Assembly: GCA_023014365.1 (NCBI GenBank) | Contig: JAEBUN010000003.1 | Location: 1,550,001 to 1,614,000 of the forward strand | Origin: Lepiota brunneoincarnata | Taxonomy: Eukaryota > Basidiomycota > Agaricomycetes > Agaricales > Agaricaceae | DNA: 64,000 nt | Reading direction: 5' to 3' | Shown here: piece after piece, positions 22,506 to 34,759 of the stretch | Layout of the letters: every line of letters starts with the position of its first letter | Position numbering within the stretch: position 1 is the stretch's first letter | Made by a program: the position numbers and the translations under genes | The notes under the pieces: model-generated | Seen by the model: the letters and a program-made list of their open reading frames with translations, nothing else | What the model was told of the DNA's origin: nothing | The model's database searches: none

Positions 22506-22687
22506 TCTACTATCTACAATGTGAACCCGTGGTGCCAACCTGCACGGGTTTCCATACCTGCATAACCTGCAAGTACCTGTACCTGTACCCACCTGTACCC
22601 ATACCCACGAGCATGGGTATGGGTTTCATGCGGGTATGGGTATGGGTAGAGGTCGAGTGACCTATGGGTTACCCATGATGTGCACTA

Positions 22688-25600
22688 TTGGTAGTTACAG
22701 TAGACCTGAAAATATTGTTCAAGGGTCTGGTTGGTGCATTCCATTTGTCCATTGCCTTCTGAATGGTAGCCTGAAGTGAAATGTAACTTCATACCAAGGG
22801 CTTGTCCCAATGAGCAGAAGAAGTGAGAGATGAATTCAGAGCTGCAGTTGGAGGTAGCATGTTTGGGTATGCCATGCTTGCAGAAGACATGGAGGACAAA
22901 TAGGCAGGTAAGGTTGGAGGAGGTGATGGTATCATAAGTTGGGATAAATAGGGATTGCTTGGTGAGTCTGTCAATGATTACTAGGATGGTGTTGTAGCCA
23001 GAGAAGGTGGGGAGTTTTTTGATGAAGTCCATGGAGATTGAATTCCAAGGGTGTTCAGGAATGGGAAGTTGCTTAAGGAGACTGTAGGGGTGGTGGTGCT
23101 GGGGTTTGAACCTCATACAGGTGATACAAGACTTACAGAAATTCTTGACAAAGGTGCAGACACTAGGCCAGGTATATTTGCACTGGATGAGTTCCAGCAT
23201 TTTGTTCTGACTGAAGTGTCCAGCTAGGACATGATCATGCTTGTACTGGAGGACCTGAAGTTGGAGATTGTTGGTGTTGGGGACATAGATTCTGTTGTCT
23301 AGGAGGAGGAAACCTTTATCATTAACTGACCAATGGCCTTCTGGGCTAGCAAGGTGGGCAGAAGCTGTTGAGTCTGCTGGTAGGGCAGTGGGAATATTGC
23401 AGTGTAGCTGGTTGAGATCCATGACTACAGCTGTGCAAAGGGAAGGGGTGTCAAGAGTGGTGGCATGGATGTGGGCTGCAAGCTGTTCATGAGTGAATAT
23501 AGGTTGGAAGTTGTGTGAGTTGATGGATGCATAGTCACTATTCTCCCCTTTAGGATAGACATCCCATTGTCTAGTCAGGGTGTCAGGCTTGGTACTGAGG
23601 TGGCCAGGGCAGAAATGGATGATAAGGTTGAACTGGGATAGGAACTTTGACCAACAAGCTTGGTAATGAGTAAGGATCTTAGTAGTGCAGAAGTACTCAA
23701 GGTTCTTGTGATTGGTAACTACATCAATAGCAAGAGGGGCACCCTCAAGGTAGTGCTACCAGATGCAGAAAGCCTCAAATATAGCCAGGAGTTCCTTGTC
23801 ATGAGTATCATAATTGAGTTTGGCTATGTTAAGATGCAGGAATGGAATGCAATGAGATAAACCTCCCTGTCATCAGTGATGATAGAGAGGATAGCCACAA
23901 GGGCATAGTTGGAGGTGTTGGTTTTGATAATGATCTGGGCATCAGAGGCCCAAGGAGTGAGGATGGGAGCAGATATGAATGCTTCCTTCAGGGAGCTGAA
24001 GGCTTCATAGCATTTGTCAGTGAAATTCCATTTCACATCTTTGCAGGTGAGGCAAGTGAGTGGAACAACAATGTTGGAGTAACTGTGAATGAAGCAATGA
24101 TAGAAATTAGTGAAACCTAAGAAGGACTGGATGTCCTTGACCTTCTTAGGTTCAGGCTACTTCTGGATGGTCTTAACCTTAGATTGGTCCATGTGGAGAC
24201 CATTGGGGGAAAGAATGTAGCCAAGGTATTCCACTGTATCAGAGTGGAATTTGTATTTGTCAGGGTGGGTATATAGACCATGTTGGCAGAGCCACTTGAG
24301 GACCCCCTTGACTTGATCACAATGGATACTATGATTGTTGGAGCATATCAGAATGTCATCAAGATAGATAGTAATGCAGATGTTGAGCATGTCCTTGAAT
24401 ATATTGTTCATGAACTGCTGGAAAGTGGCAGGAGCATTGGTGAGACCAAAAGGCATGACCATCCATTCAAAGAAGCCATAGCAGGTCCAAAAGGTGGTCT
24501 TCCATTCATCTCCTTTGGCAACATGGACTAGATGGTAGGTGTGATGGAGGTTGATCTTGGTGTATGCATGGGCTTTGTGAGGGGACTAAGAGGTCAGAGA
24601 TGAGTGAAAGGGGGTAGTGGTCCTTCTTTGTAATATAGTTGAGACCTCTAAAATCAATACATAAACAGAAGGAGCTGTCTTTTTTCTTGATGAAGAGGAC
24701 TGGGGCTCCATGAGGAGAAGTGGAAGGGCAAATGAAACCAATAGATAAATGTTTGTCAATGAAATCACAAAGAGCTCCAAGCTATGATTGTGAAAGGGAG
24801 TAAATGGTATCAAGCAGGAGCTGACCACTGTCCTCAAGGTTAATCTGAAGGTCATAAGGGCAGTGTGGAGCAAGTGTGTCAGCATGCAATTTACTGAAAA
24901 CATCAGCAAACTTGTGGTATTCCTCAGGGATGGATTAGAGGTCAGCCAGGTCTTCAGAGACAGAAGAGGATGTGGCTGATCTGGAGGCAGCCAAAAGATT
25001 TATTCAGGATTGTTGGGAGCCAGGGAGCTTGGCAGCATGGATAAAGGCAGGAATGTTTATTAGGGAGATATGCAGTTTTGCAATGGGACAGGTTGGGATG
25101 AGGTCCTAGACAGGGGTGGTGAACCTGGGTCAGAAGTGTCAGGAGTAGCCACAGGCAGGGCTGATATAGGTGTGAGGCAGGTAGAGATGGAAGCAGGATT
25201 CTCAAGTAAGGATGGCCAGAAAGTGATACTGCCCAAAGCCTAGCCAATTGATGGATTGTAGCAGGTGAGCCAGTTGTGTCCTAAGACCACAGAACAGGGG
25301 GGGTCAAGCTGGGTGACATAAGTGTCCAAAGTAATAGATTCACCAGAAGGGAAGGTTACAGGAAGTTGCACAAGCTCCATAATGTAGGCATTTGAGGTCC
25401 TGTCAAATAACTGAAGTTCAATCACTGGGATGGATGAGGTTGGAATACTATGAGAATGAATAAAAGATGAGTTCATAAAACAGTGAGTAGAACCACTATC
25501 AACAAGAGCTTTGAAAGGAGAAAAAGAAGAAGGAACAGAATCAGGGCTAACTACATTGTCCATTGTAGAAAGCAGGTTCAAAATGGAAAGAACAGAAATG

Positions 25601-25801
25601 AAAGCAGAAGATAAAGGAGTAACTAAAGGGGATGTTAATGTAATATGAAGCAAGTTTGGGTTGGAAAGAGCAGACACATTGAGACAGAAACTCTCTGGAG
25701 CACAGCAGAGCTCAATGCAATCCTCAGTCTGTGTAGAGGCCTGAGGACCACTAACTATTTTTCCAAGCTCAGGAGAGCTGGGGCATCTGTTTTGGGGAGC
25801 T
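22688..25801 (-). pseudogene. gypsy-1 old copy, pol (protease to integrase)
   Basis: This is colinear with 30270-33390 of the younger copy. Protease ALVDSGSTHCFMNSSF lies near 25510. RT has VMPFGLTNAPATFQQFMNNIF near 24450 and TIYLDDILICSNNH near 24370, with connection or RNase H pieces near 24030-23540. Integrase has a zinc finger (HDHVLAGHFSQNKMLELI..CKSCITC) near 23250-23110 and a D..D..E core (ISMDFIKKLPTFSGY, ATSNCSSEFISHF, MECTNQTLEQYFQVY) at 23040-22700. Many TAG/TGA codons and CpG-derived changes are present; for instance SDRGSEF has become SNCSSEF, so the second catalytic Asp is lost. Confidence 0.9.
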
Positions 25802-27036
25802 GAGCCTGTTTTTATTTTTTATTTTTTTATTCTGCATTTAATGTGGTGCCTGGTGAAAAGGTAGAAACATTTGTGGGTCTTTATATAGATAGAGGGCTTG
25901 TTTTCACTAAGCTTAGCTGAAATTTGATAAGCTTAAGCTAATACAAGTAGTATGAGATAGATAATGAACAATTTCATCTTTTGGGGTGTTCTGGGGGTGC
26001 ATTCTGACAGCAAAATTCAAGAGAGTAGTGTTTTAGAGGTTAACAAATAGCCATTGAAGTTATCTTAGCTGTATGGTACAACAGTGAAAGGACAATCCCT
26101 GTCAATTCAAAGCACAGGGTCTCTGGTCTCTGGTCTCTGAACTCTACTCTGATCTCTGTCTCTGTCTCTAGCACTCTGGAACTCTGAAACTCTGTTCTCC
26201 GTCTCTGTCTCTGCCTCTGTCTCTGGGTTGGTTGATGACTGAAGAAATCACACTTAACAATGCACACTAAATAGCCCTTTGAAACCATTCTTGATCATGG
26301 CTCACAGACTTGCATGTGGAAGCAGGGGTGAGACCTCTTGCTTCTCCACAAACAAGCACAACCATATTTATATTGTTTAGATACATATGAGAGATAGTAA
26401 ATATGAAAAAGAAAACAATAAGCTTAATTGTTACAGGTACTGCAGAATATTTTGGAAGGTTCAGCAGCATTTCTACCTTACCCTGGGTTATGGGTTTTTC
26501 TCTGATTGACAAATGGCAATCTAGCCAGATGTGTTCTGTGCTTGTCTGCATTATTCTGCATCCACGCAAGCACATTAAGCCTCTGGATCAATTATGATCA
26601 GAATGTATAGTGGATGGACAATCCCTTGATCTGTTGTAATTAATCTCAGTTAGGCAGTATGCTGAGGTGCTGGGACCCACAAAGCACTTGTTAATTATGA
26701 GTCTTTGATATTTCTAGGGCTTTGGGCATTGGTTGTCACCTCCCAAATGTTGGACATTCTGTTCCAAGGTCCAGTCATCATTATTGGGCTTGCTATAGGC
26801 ATAATACACCTGCAACAGCTGCTAGGTACATTCTTTAGGTTCAAACAAATCTGAGTTCATCAGAAAACTGCTTGTAAGGTCCCTTGATGCAACTGGAGTA
26901 TACTCAATAGGCTATGTAGAGTCCTGAATCCCTCTGAAGAGTGTTCTGATAGCTTGGTTCACTAAGGTTATTCATAATAAACTAGTTTGAACACTTCTGG
27001 GGCTCAAATATCCTCAATTTGGTCAAACTGGGTACT

Positions 27037-27609
27037 TGTTAGAGCTGGTGCGGGTTGGGACCGAAGCGGAGGGTCAGGGTGGTATCCTTGGTATAAGGTA
27101 ACCAGGGGACAGGGTGAAGTCAGTATGTAGACTTCAGAACCGAGGCGGAGTACTTCGGGCAGGGAATTGGACTTGCAGCCTCAGTGTATGTGCTGTGCCC
27201 TCCTACTGTCCTAGTCTGTATTTCAGGAAGTTGGAGCCAAAGCAGAGTGAGACAGAAGAGAGGAGAGGATATAGAACAGGGAGTTGGTCTGCTGCTTGAT
27301 TCGATTATCAGACTGAGGAGTACAAGCCAAGTACCTACGGTATATATACTACTAGCCTTACAAACTATGACTTGTACTGACTACATGCAGAGTGAAGCGG
27401 AGACCGATATGGTTACAAATGGATTACAAATGGTTATGAATGGAATGGAAACCGGTACAGGTATGGAGACTGGTAATGTACCCTGACTACGGGTGGAGAA
27501 TGGAGAACTGGGATATAGAGACACCAAAACTCAGGTGACTATGGCACATGCGGAGGTGGTTGTGTGACCGGGGCAATGGGTTGTAGTCAGAGCGAGTTGG
27601 GGCCAAGTC
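27037..27609 (-). repeat. gypsy-1 solo LTR in E2, left part
   Basis: It starts tgttagagctggtg after the TSD gtact (27032-27036) and is cut at 27609 by the younger gypsy-1. Its right part is 35439-35527. The two parts sum to about 662 bp, one whole LTR, so this was already a solo LTR before the second gypsy-1 landed in it. Confidence 0.9.
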
Positions 27610-28270
27610 TGTTAGAGCCAGTGCGGGTCGGGACCAAAGTGGAGGGTCGGGGTGGTATCCTTGATATAAGGTAACCGGGGGACGGGGCGAAGTCAGTACG
27701 TAGACTTCGGAACCGAGGCGGAGTACGTTGGGCGGGGGGTTGGACTTGCAGCCTCAGCTTATGTGCTGTGCCCTCCTACTGTCCTAGTCCATATTTCAGG
27801 AAGTTGGAGCCGAAGCGGAGCGAGGCAGAAGAGAGGAGAGGATAGGGAACAGGGAGCTGGTCCGCTGCTTGATTTGATTATCAGACTGAGGAGTACAAGC
27901 CAAGTACCTATGGTATATATACTACTGGCCTTACAAACTATGACTCGTACTGACTACGTGCGGAGCAAAGCAGAGACCAATCTAGTTACAAATGGATTAC
28001 AAATGGATTACAAATGGAATGGAAACGGGTACAGGTATGGAGACTAATAACGTATCTTGACTACGGATGGGAAATGGAGACGGGGGTATGAGACACCGAG
28101 GGTCAGGTGACCACGGCACGCGTGGAGGTGGTCACGTGATCGGGGCAGTGGGTTGCGGTCGGAGCAGGTCGGGGCCGAGTCAGAGGGCAGAGGGTTGGTG
28201 TGTGGAACACACGTGGAGTCGAGAAGCCAAAGTTTAAATGATTAGACTCTGAGGTGGCATGGATATGACA
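27610..28270 (-). repeat. gypsy-1 younger copy, 3' LTR
   Basis: 661 bp, tgttagagccagtg to ggcatggatatgaca. The PPT is at 28274-28283 (AAAGGGGGGG on the minus strand), three bases inside. A TATATATA lies at 27914-27921 and ATTATCAGACT at 27877-27887. Confidence 0.95.
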
Positions 28271-28346
28271 GTGCCCCCCCTTTAGGGCCGAGCCTCGAGG
28301 CCCAAGGCAGTCTAGGCCAGGGCCCATCGGAAAGTTCTGGCAGGGT

Positions 28347-28353
28347 ATAAAAA
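28347..28353 (+). promoter_or_regulatory. TATA-like box of the gypsy-1 antisense gene
   Basis: TATAAAA lies about 75 bp inside the element and about 90 bp before the antisense coding region. The old copy keeps gtataaga at the same place (about 7255). It points away from the pol promoter. Confidence 0.4.
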
Positions 28354-28434
28354 TGGTGAACTGGTTCGATTCCAAAAAACACAACTTGACCTCTTACTCC
28401 CATGAGCAGACAACCCTCCCAATAACTGACCACC

Positions 28435-29468
28435 ACGGAGCACAAGGCACAATTGTTGAGGGAGAAGGCGGAGCAAGAGGAGCAAGAGTGGCTGGAAATC
28501 AAGAGGCTGGAGGAGGAGGAGCAACGAGAGGAGGAGGAGCGGCAGCGGATGATAGCGCTGTGCCAGCGACAAGCGGAGGAGCGGGCGAGAGAGCGTATGG
28601 TGGAAGATATCAGGTGGCAACAAGATGAGGCTGCCGAGGCAGAGCGTCAGGCAATTCGGGCCCGACTTGTCGCAACGACTACGGGGACCTCGTCGAGCTG
28701 TCCATTGGAAGAACCGATGCAGGTAGATACGGAGGAGTCGGATTCCGAATACACGGATAGGGATGAGGTGAGAGATGAGGAGGAGGAGGAGGAGGAGGCC
28801 TCTGGGGATTCAGGGGATAAGGGTAAGGGGAAGGCAAAGGCGAGGGCGGCCCCGCGATGGGGCCATGTGAACGTATTCGGGGGCGAGAACCCCTGCTGGA
28901 GGTGTCAGCAAGACAAGGTCCTGTGTGAGGTCGCTGGCAGGTAAGTCATTTTGAGGGTTTCCAGGCTACATACTGATAGTTTTTTTAGTAACACCAGGAG
29001 TTGCCGTCAGTGCAGCAAAATGAAGAAATGGTGCAGGGGTCAAGAGGAGATGGAGCCGAGCGGGGCCGGAGGTATACTGGACCACCAATTTGAAGGTGAA
29101 TAGGGGTTTCTGACTGTGAGGTTTGCTGACCAAATGATCCTGTAGAGCTGAAGCGACTTATTGAGGAAGGGCACCAGAAGACCCTCAAGCAGGTCAATAT
29201 CATGGAGGTGCGGCTTGCACAGGCCATCACTCGATTGGGGGAGAGGGTGGACAAGGTCAAGCTGACGGCTGGCCACTATGAACAGTTGCGGCGCTGGGAG
29301 GCGCAGGTGGATGGTAACTGGTCGAGTAGGGGTATTACGGAGACGGAGGAGACGGAGGAGTCGGAGGAGTCAGAGAGCATCAGAGGTGTTTCGGAAGAGG
29401 AGGTGCGAGGTATGATGGAGGATGTGGCGGTGCCGCCCCGCACCTCTGGGAACGATATGGACAGGTAG
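28435..29468 (+). CDS. gypsy-1 antisense accessory gene: coiled coil and cysteine cluster
   Basis: Three exons read plus, opposite to gag-pol: about 28435-28940, 28989-29095 and 29146-29468. Introns of 48 nt (GTAAGT..TTTAG, branch tactgat) and 50 nt (GTGAAT..TGTAG, branch gctgacc) keep the frame, giving about 305 codons from 28453. The N-terminal third is a charged Q/E/R-rich coiled coil. Then come acidic and GKGKAKARAAPR stretches and a cluster CWRCQQDKVLC plus CRQCSKMKKWC, spaced C-x2-C-x6-C-x9-C-x2-C-x6-C as in Zn2Cys6 proteins. A second helical part ends in NDMDR. A TATAAAA lies at about 28347 and AATAAA at 29481. The true start is unclear: the ATG near 28353 is in another frame, so an upstream intron or a decayed start is possible. 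Function unknown; DNA or RNA binding is only a guess from the cluster. Confidence 0.68.
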
Positions 29469-29480
29469 TTGTACTTGTCC

Positions 29481-29486
29481 AATAAA
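29481..29486 (+). terminator. poly(A) signal of the gypsy-1 antisense gene
   Basis: AATAAA lies 12 nt after the TAG stop at 29468, followed by a T-run. The old copy has AATAAA at 8370, also shortly after its stop. Conservation in two diverged copies supports function. Confidence 0.55.
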
Positions 29487-29526
29487 TTTTTTTGTTTCTT
29501 GGTGTAGTGGGTGGTCAGTGGAAAAT

Positions 29527-31144
29527 TCAGAGTGAATGGAGGGGGCCAGGCTTAGCGGGGTAAGAGGAATGGAAAGCCTCTACTAAATCTATGGCATGTT
29601 CAAGCTCAGTAGCCAGTAACCATGAAGACTCTTCTTCGGTGTCTTCATAACCTAACCAAATGACTTTGTAGAGGAGTTTGCATGCGTGGTGCCGATCGAT
29701 CTTTGAGTCGACGATGCGAGCAATTTCGTATTCTGGTTCACCATCGATAGAAACTGGCGCAGGTGGTGGTTCCGATCGGGCGGGTATGGTGTTAGGCGTG
29801 GCCGGTTCAAGCATAGAAACATGGAAAACTGGGTGTACTCCATGCATGGAGTCAGGAAGTCGGAGGGTGAAGGAGTGGGTACCTGCTTGGGCAATGATCT
29901 CATAGGGTCCAAGGAACTTTTCGGAGAGCTTTTTGGAGGGACGGGTGGTGTGGAAGAACTGGGCTTTAATGAACACTTTTTGCCCAACCTTGAAGTCCGG
30001 AGCTGGGAGACGGCAGGTGTCAGCGGAGGTCTGGTATCGTTGCTGGGCTAACGCTATTTCCGACTTCAAGGTGGTATGTATGTAGGTCATCAAGATCAAC
30101 CGCAAAATGGCGGGCCTGAGCAGAGGCAAGATCGCGTTCAGGATGAACTGTGATGTTCGGATGGTATCCTTTATTAGCGAAGAACGGGGAGATACCAGTG
30201 GTGGCACTAGGGGCATTGTTGTAAGCAAACTCAGCTAGCGGTAGTAATTCAGACCAATTGTCCTGTTGGTAGTTACAGTAGACCTGGAGGTATTGTTCCA
30301 GGGTCTGGTTGGTGCATTCTGTCTGTCTGTCGCCTTCTGGGTGGTAGCCTGAAGTGAAGTGTAGTTTCATGTTGAGGGCTTGTCCCAATGAGTGGAAGAA
30401 GTGAGAGACAAATTCGGAGCCACGGTCGGAGGTAACATGTTCGGGTACGCCGTGCTTGGAGAAGATGTGGAGGACGAATAGGTGGGCAAGGTTGGAGGAA
30501 GTGACAGTATCATAGGTGGGGATGAATAGGGATTGTTTGGTGAGTCTGTCGACTACTACTAGGATGGCATCGTAGCCGGAGGAGGCGGGGAGTTTCTCGA
30601 TGAAGTCCATGGAGATTGAATTCCAAGGGTGTTTGGGGATGGGGAGTTGCTTGAGGAGACTGTAGGGGCAGTGGCACTGGGGTTTAGACCTCATACAGGT
30701 GACACAAGACTTACAGAACTCCTTGACGAAGGTGCGGACACTAGGCCAGGTGTATTCACGCCGGATGAGTTCCAGCATTTTATTCTGACCGAAGTGGCCA
30801 GCTAGGACATGATCATGCTTGTACTGGAGGACCCAAAGTCGGAGATTGTTGGCGTCAGGGATGTAGATTCTGTTGTCTAGGAGGAGGAAACCTTTGTCGT
30901 TAACTGACCAACGGCCTTCTGGGCTGGCAAGATGGGCGGAAGCGGTCGGGTCTGCTGGTAGGGCGGTGAGGATGTCGCGGTGTAGCTGATCGAGGTCCAT
31001 GACTACAGCTGCGTGAAGGGAAGGGGCGTAAAGAGTGGTGGCACGGATGGAGGCCACGAGCTGTTCGTGGGTGAACATGGGCCGGAAGTTGTGCGGGTTG
31101 ACTGATGCATAGTCGCTATTCCCCCCTTTAGGGTAGACGTCCCA
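29527..31144 (-). pseudogene. gypsy-1 younger copy, integrase and chromodomain
   Basis: The open frame 31078-30020 holds the H2C2 zinc finger (HDHVLAGHFGQNKMLELIRR..CKSCVTC) and a DDE core: ISMDFIEKLPASSGYD, SDRGSEFVSHF and a TECTNQTLEQYLQVY glutamate. Near 30085 a duplicated gtat shifts the frame; the old copy lacks the duplication. The C-terminal part continues in another frame (RYQTSADTCRLPAPDFKVGQ) and ends with a chromodomain, YEIARIVDSKIDRHHACKL to SSWLLATELEHAIDLV (29755-29560). The stop is at 29527, 58 bp from the convergent plus-strand gene. Confidence 0.93.
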
Positions 31145-33330
31145 TCATCTAGTTAGGGCGTCAGGCTTGGTGCCGAGGTGGCCGGGTCGGAACCAGATGA
31201 CGAGGTGGAATTGGGATAGGAACTTGGACCAACAAGCTTGGCGGCGAGTAAGGATCTTGGTGGTGCAGAAGTATTCGAGGTTTTTGTGGTTGGTGACTAC
31301 ATCAATAGTAAGAGGGGCACCCTCAAGATAGTGCTGCCAGATACGAAAAGCCTTGAATATCACCAGGAGTTCCTTGTCATGGGTGTCATAATTAAGTTTG
31401 GCCATGTTAAAGGTGTGGGAATGGAATGCAACGGGGTGAACCTCACCATCATCGGTGATGATAGAGAGGATGGCCACAAGGGTGTAGTCGGAGGTGTCAG
31501 TCTCGACAATGATCTAAGCGTCGGGGGCCTAAGGAGTGAGGACAGGGGCGGATATGAATGCTTCCTTCAGGGAGTTAAAGGCTTCGCGACATTCGTCAGT
31601 GAAATTCCATTTCATGTCTTTGCGGGTGAGGCGAGTGAGCGGAACAACGATGTCGGAGTAACCATGAATGAAGCGACGGTAGAAATTGGCGAAACCTAAG
31701 AAAGACTGGATGTCCTTGACTTTCTTGGGTTCCGGCCACTCCTGGATTGTCTTGACCTTTGATTGGTCCATTTGGAGACTGTCGGGGGAAAGGATGTAGC
31801 CGAGGTATTCCACTGTGTCAGAGTGGAACTGGCATTTGTTGGGGCGGGCGTATAGACCGTGTTGTCGGAGCCGCTTGAGGACCTCCTTGACTTGGTCACG
31901 ATGGATACTATGATTGTCGGAGTATATCAGAATGTCGTCAAGGTAGATGGTAATGCAGACGTCGAGCATGTCCTTGAATATATCGTTCATGAACTGCTGG
32001 AAGGTGGCGGGGGCATTGGTGAGGCCGAAAGGCATAACCATCCATTCGAAGGAGCCGTAGAGGGTCTGAAAGGCAGTCTTCCATTCGTCGCCGTCAGCAA
32101 CACGGACCAGATGATAAGCATGATGGAGGTCAATTTTGGTATATACGTGGGCTTTGTGAGGGGAGTCTAAAAGGTCGGAGATGAGCGGAATGGGGTAACG
32201 GTCCTTCTTGGTAATATGGTTGAGACCTCTAAAATCAACACATAAACAGAGGGAGCCGTCCTTTTTCTTGACGAAGAGGACCGGGGCTCCATGAGGAGAA
32301 GTGGAAGGGCTAATGAAACCAATGGACAAATGTTTGTCAATAAAATCACGTAGAGCTCCAAGCTCTGATTGTGAAAGGGAATAAATGGTACCGACTGGAG
32401 GCTGACTGCCGTCCTCTAGGTTAATCTGGAGGTCGTAAGGGTGGTGTGGAGCGAGTGTGTCAGCACGCGATTTACTGAAAACATCAGCAAACTCGTGGTA
32501 TTCCTCAGGGATGGATGAGGGGTCAGCTGGGTCATCGGAGACAGAAGAAGACGCAGCTGACGTGGAGGCGGCGGAGAGGTTGATTCGGAATTGTTGGGAG
32601 CCAGGGAGCTTGGCAGCGCAGATAAAGGCAGGAGCGTTTATCAAGGAGATATGCGGTTTCGCAATGGGGACAGGTTGGGACGAGGTCCCGGACAGGGGTG
32701 GTGAACCTAGGTCAGGAGTGTCAGGGGTGGCCATAGGCGGGGCCGATGCGGGTGCGATGCAGGTAGAGACGGAAGCAGGATTCTTGAGTAGGGATGGCCG
32801 GAAAGTAATACTGCCCAAAGCCCAGTCAATCAACGGATTGTAGCGGGTGAGCCAGTTGTGTCCTAAGACCACAGAACAGGAAGAGTTGAGCCGGGTGACA
32901 TAAGTGTCCAAAATGATAGATTCACCAGAGGGGAAAGATACAGGCAGTTGCACAAGCTCCGTAATGTAGGCATTTGAGGTCCCGTCAAATAACTGAAGTT
33001 CAATAGCCGGGATGGACGAGGTTGGAATACTATGAGAATGAACAAAAGATGAGTCCACAAAACAGTGAGTAGAACCACTATCAACAAGAGCTTTGAAAGG
33101 AGAAAGAGAAGAGAAATCAGAACTAACTACATTGTCCGTTGCAGAAAGTGGGTCCGAAGCAGAGAGTACGGAAGCGGAAACAGGAGATAAAGAAGTAACT
33201 AAAGGAGAAGTTAATGTAATATGAAAAGAGTTCAGGTCGGAAAGAGCGGATGCATTGAGACGGAAACTCTCTGGAGCACAGCAGAGTTCAATGCGATCCT
33301 CAGTCTGTGCAGAGGCCTGAGGACTGCCGA
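31145..33330 (-). pseudogene. gypsy-1 younger copy, pol: protease, RT, RNase H
   Basis: The frame is open from the gag stop to about 31529. Protease is FKALVDSGSTHCFVDSSF near 33085. RT has GAPVLFVKKKDGSLCLCVDFRGL near 32270, VMPFGLTNAPATFQQFMND near 32030 and TIYLDDILIYSDNHS near 31945. Two TAG codons near 31529 and 31510 stand where the old copy has TGG and CAG. The RNase H/connection part resumes at 31477 (MAILSIITDDGEV..LNYDTHDKELLVIFKAFRIW) and ends with TGA near 31145. In an active relative these would form one polyprotein. Confidence 0.93.
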
Positions 33331-34719
33331 CTATTTTTCCGAGCTTGGGAGAGTCGGCGCGTCTGTCTTGGGGAGCTGAGCCTGTCGGCCTTTAGCCTGG
33401 GCATCAGGGAATTTCTTCTTGTTGCAGTTGGCAGCCCTGTGATTGGGATCTGCGCAGACAAGGCAGAGGTTATTGTCGAAACGTTGTTGACGTTCCTCAG
33501 GGGTTAATTTACCATCCTTACCAAGTTTACTAGTAAGGTCGGATTTGGGCAGGGCTGATTTCTGACCGGTGGACGGGTTGGGCGGATTGCCCTTGAAGCT
33601 GGTGTTGGGCGTGCTGCCTCTGTTATTATTGGCAGGCTTGGCGGCAGCTTGCGGGTTGGTCGAGGTGGAAGGGGATGGGTTACCTCCAGGTTTCCTAGAG
33701 GTGGTCGGGTCCAAAGCGGCTTTGGCGCGGGCCTTCTTGCATTGGCATTCCCAGTAGCGAGCATCGATCTTCATCGCTGCTGCTCGCATTTCAATGAAGG
33801 TGTCGGACTTGCCGTCAGGCCAATTGGACAGAATGTCCTGGATGCGGTCGGGGAGGCCTTTGTAGTAGCAGTGACAAAATACTTTGTCACCCCAGCGGAG
33901 TTGGCCAGCTAGGCGGAGAAAGTTGACGTTGTAGACAGTGATCTTCTTGTCGTAGCGCATTCAGAGGGAGTCAAGCTGCTCAGCAGCTTCTCCAGTCGGA
34001 TCCGTGGGACTGAAATTGGTCTGCAGTTCCAGGGTGAACTGGTCCCAGTCCTCAATCCAGTTGTGCATTATTCTGTGGTTGTCGGACTCGTCGAGGCCGA
34101 TTTCAAAGTGTTGCTGTGCCACACCTGTGAGGTATGTCAACGCAAAGTTGACCTTGGTGGCGGGGATAGCAAACTGGGCTGGGTTGGTACAGAAATAGAG
34201 TTGGCATTGGAAGAGGAAGGGTTTGAGTTTGGCAGGGTCGGAACCTGTAAAGATGTCAGGTTCACGAGCTTTGGTATGGGGAGTTCAAGGAGGCTGTGGG
34301 GCTTGAGAGTTCCCATGGCCGTCCATTTGATCGGCTATGCGTTGGAAAACTTGGAGTATGAGTCTATCATGGTTGTCTCGGGTGTTGCCAGGTGGAATGT
34401 TGTTGTTGTTGTCGCCGTTGTCTGATGGTTTGTCGTCGCCCAGGGGCCTGTCCCCATTGTCAGGATAGTCATCGGGATCACCAGGGTCGCTGGGATCAGG
34501 ATTGGGGTCGGAGCCGTCAGGAGTCCAGAATAATGAAGGTTGTATATCTTCAGAAAAACGGTCTGGAGTCGAGGGCGCGACCGGTTGTTGGCGAGAGCAA
34601 GAAGCCCTCGGGGAGCCGGGTTGCAGTTCCTCAGAAGGAGGTTGTTGAGTTATGCGTTTGCTACGGTGAGCGGCTGGAGTTACCAGAGTGCGAGTACGGG
34701 TAACTGTTCGAGAGACCAT
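33331..34719 (-). pseudogene. gypsy-1 younger copy, gag with two in-frame TGA codons
   Basis: The ATG at 34719 opens a frame of 462 codons that ends at TAG near 33331, interrupted only by TGA near 34285 and 33961. Both are one transition from CGA. An N-terminal Pro/Asp/Asn-rich part (DPNPDPSDPGDPDD) precedes a capsid-like domain (FTGSDPAKLKPFLFQCQLYF..WDQFTLELQTNF). A single knuckle CLVCADPNHRAANC follows near 33470. Pol lies in the -1 frame and begins right at the gag stop, with the A-run GGAAAAATAG at the junction, a possible slippery site. Confidence 0.9.
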
Positions 34720-34759
34720 GGTTAGAAAGATTCAGAGTGTGGTGGACAGGAGGAGTGTG

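Larger units (their letters stand above)
9152..22687 (+). mobile_element. hAT DNA transposon with nested insertions
   Basis: The 8-bp TSD ttggtagt (9144-9151, 22688-22695) and terminal inverted repeats starting TAGTGCAYRTCA define a hAT. The intact gypsy-1 sequence at 30270 confirms the empty site. Both ends carry many short caggt/acctg and gggtatggg motifs (9163-9275, 22520-22665), like hAT subterminal transposase sites. Inserted within it are gypsy-2 (9768-18738), a solo LTR (19511-19863) and a gypsy-1 solo LTR (21145-21805). Without these it is about 3.5 kb, normal for an autonomous hAT. Confidence 0.93.

Noticed and set aside
28353..28628. Gly/Arg-rich plus-strand frame starting MVNWFDSKKHN
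   Set aside because: It overlaps the coiled-coil frame in another phase and is not kept in the old copy; at most its first codons are an upstream exon.
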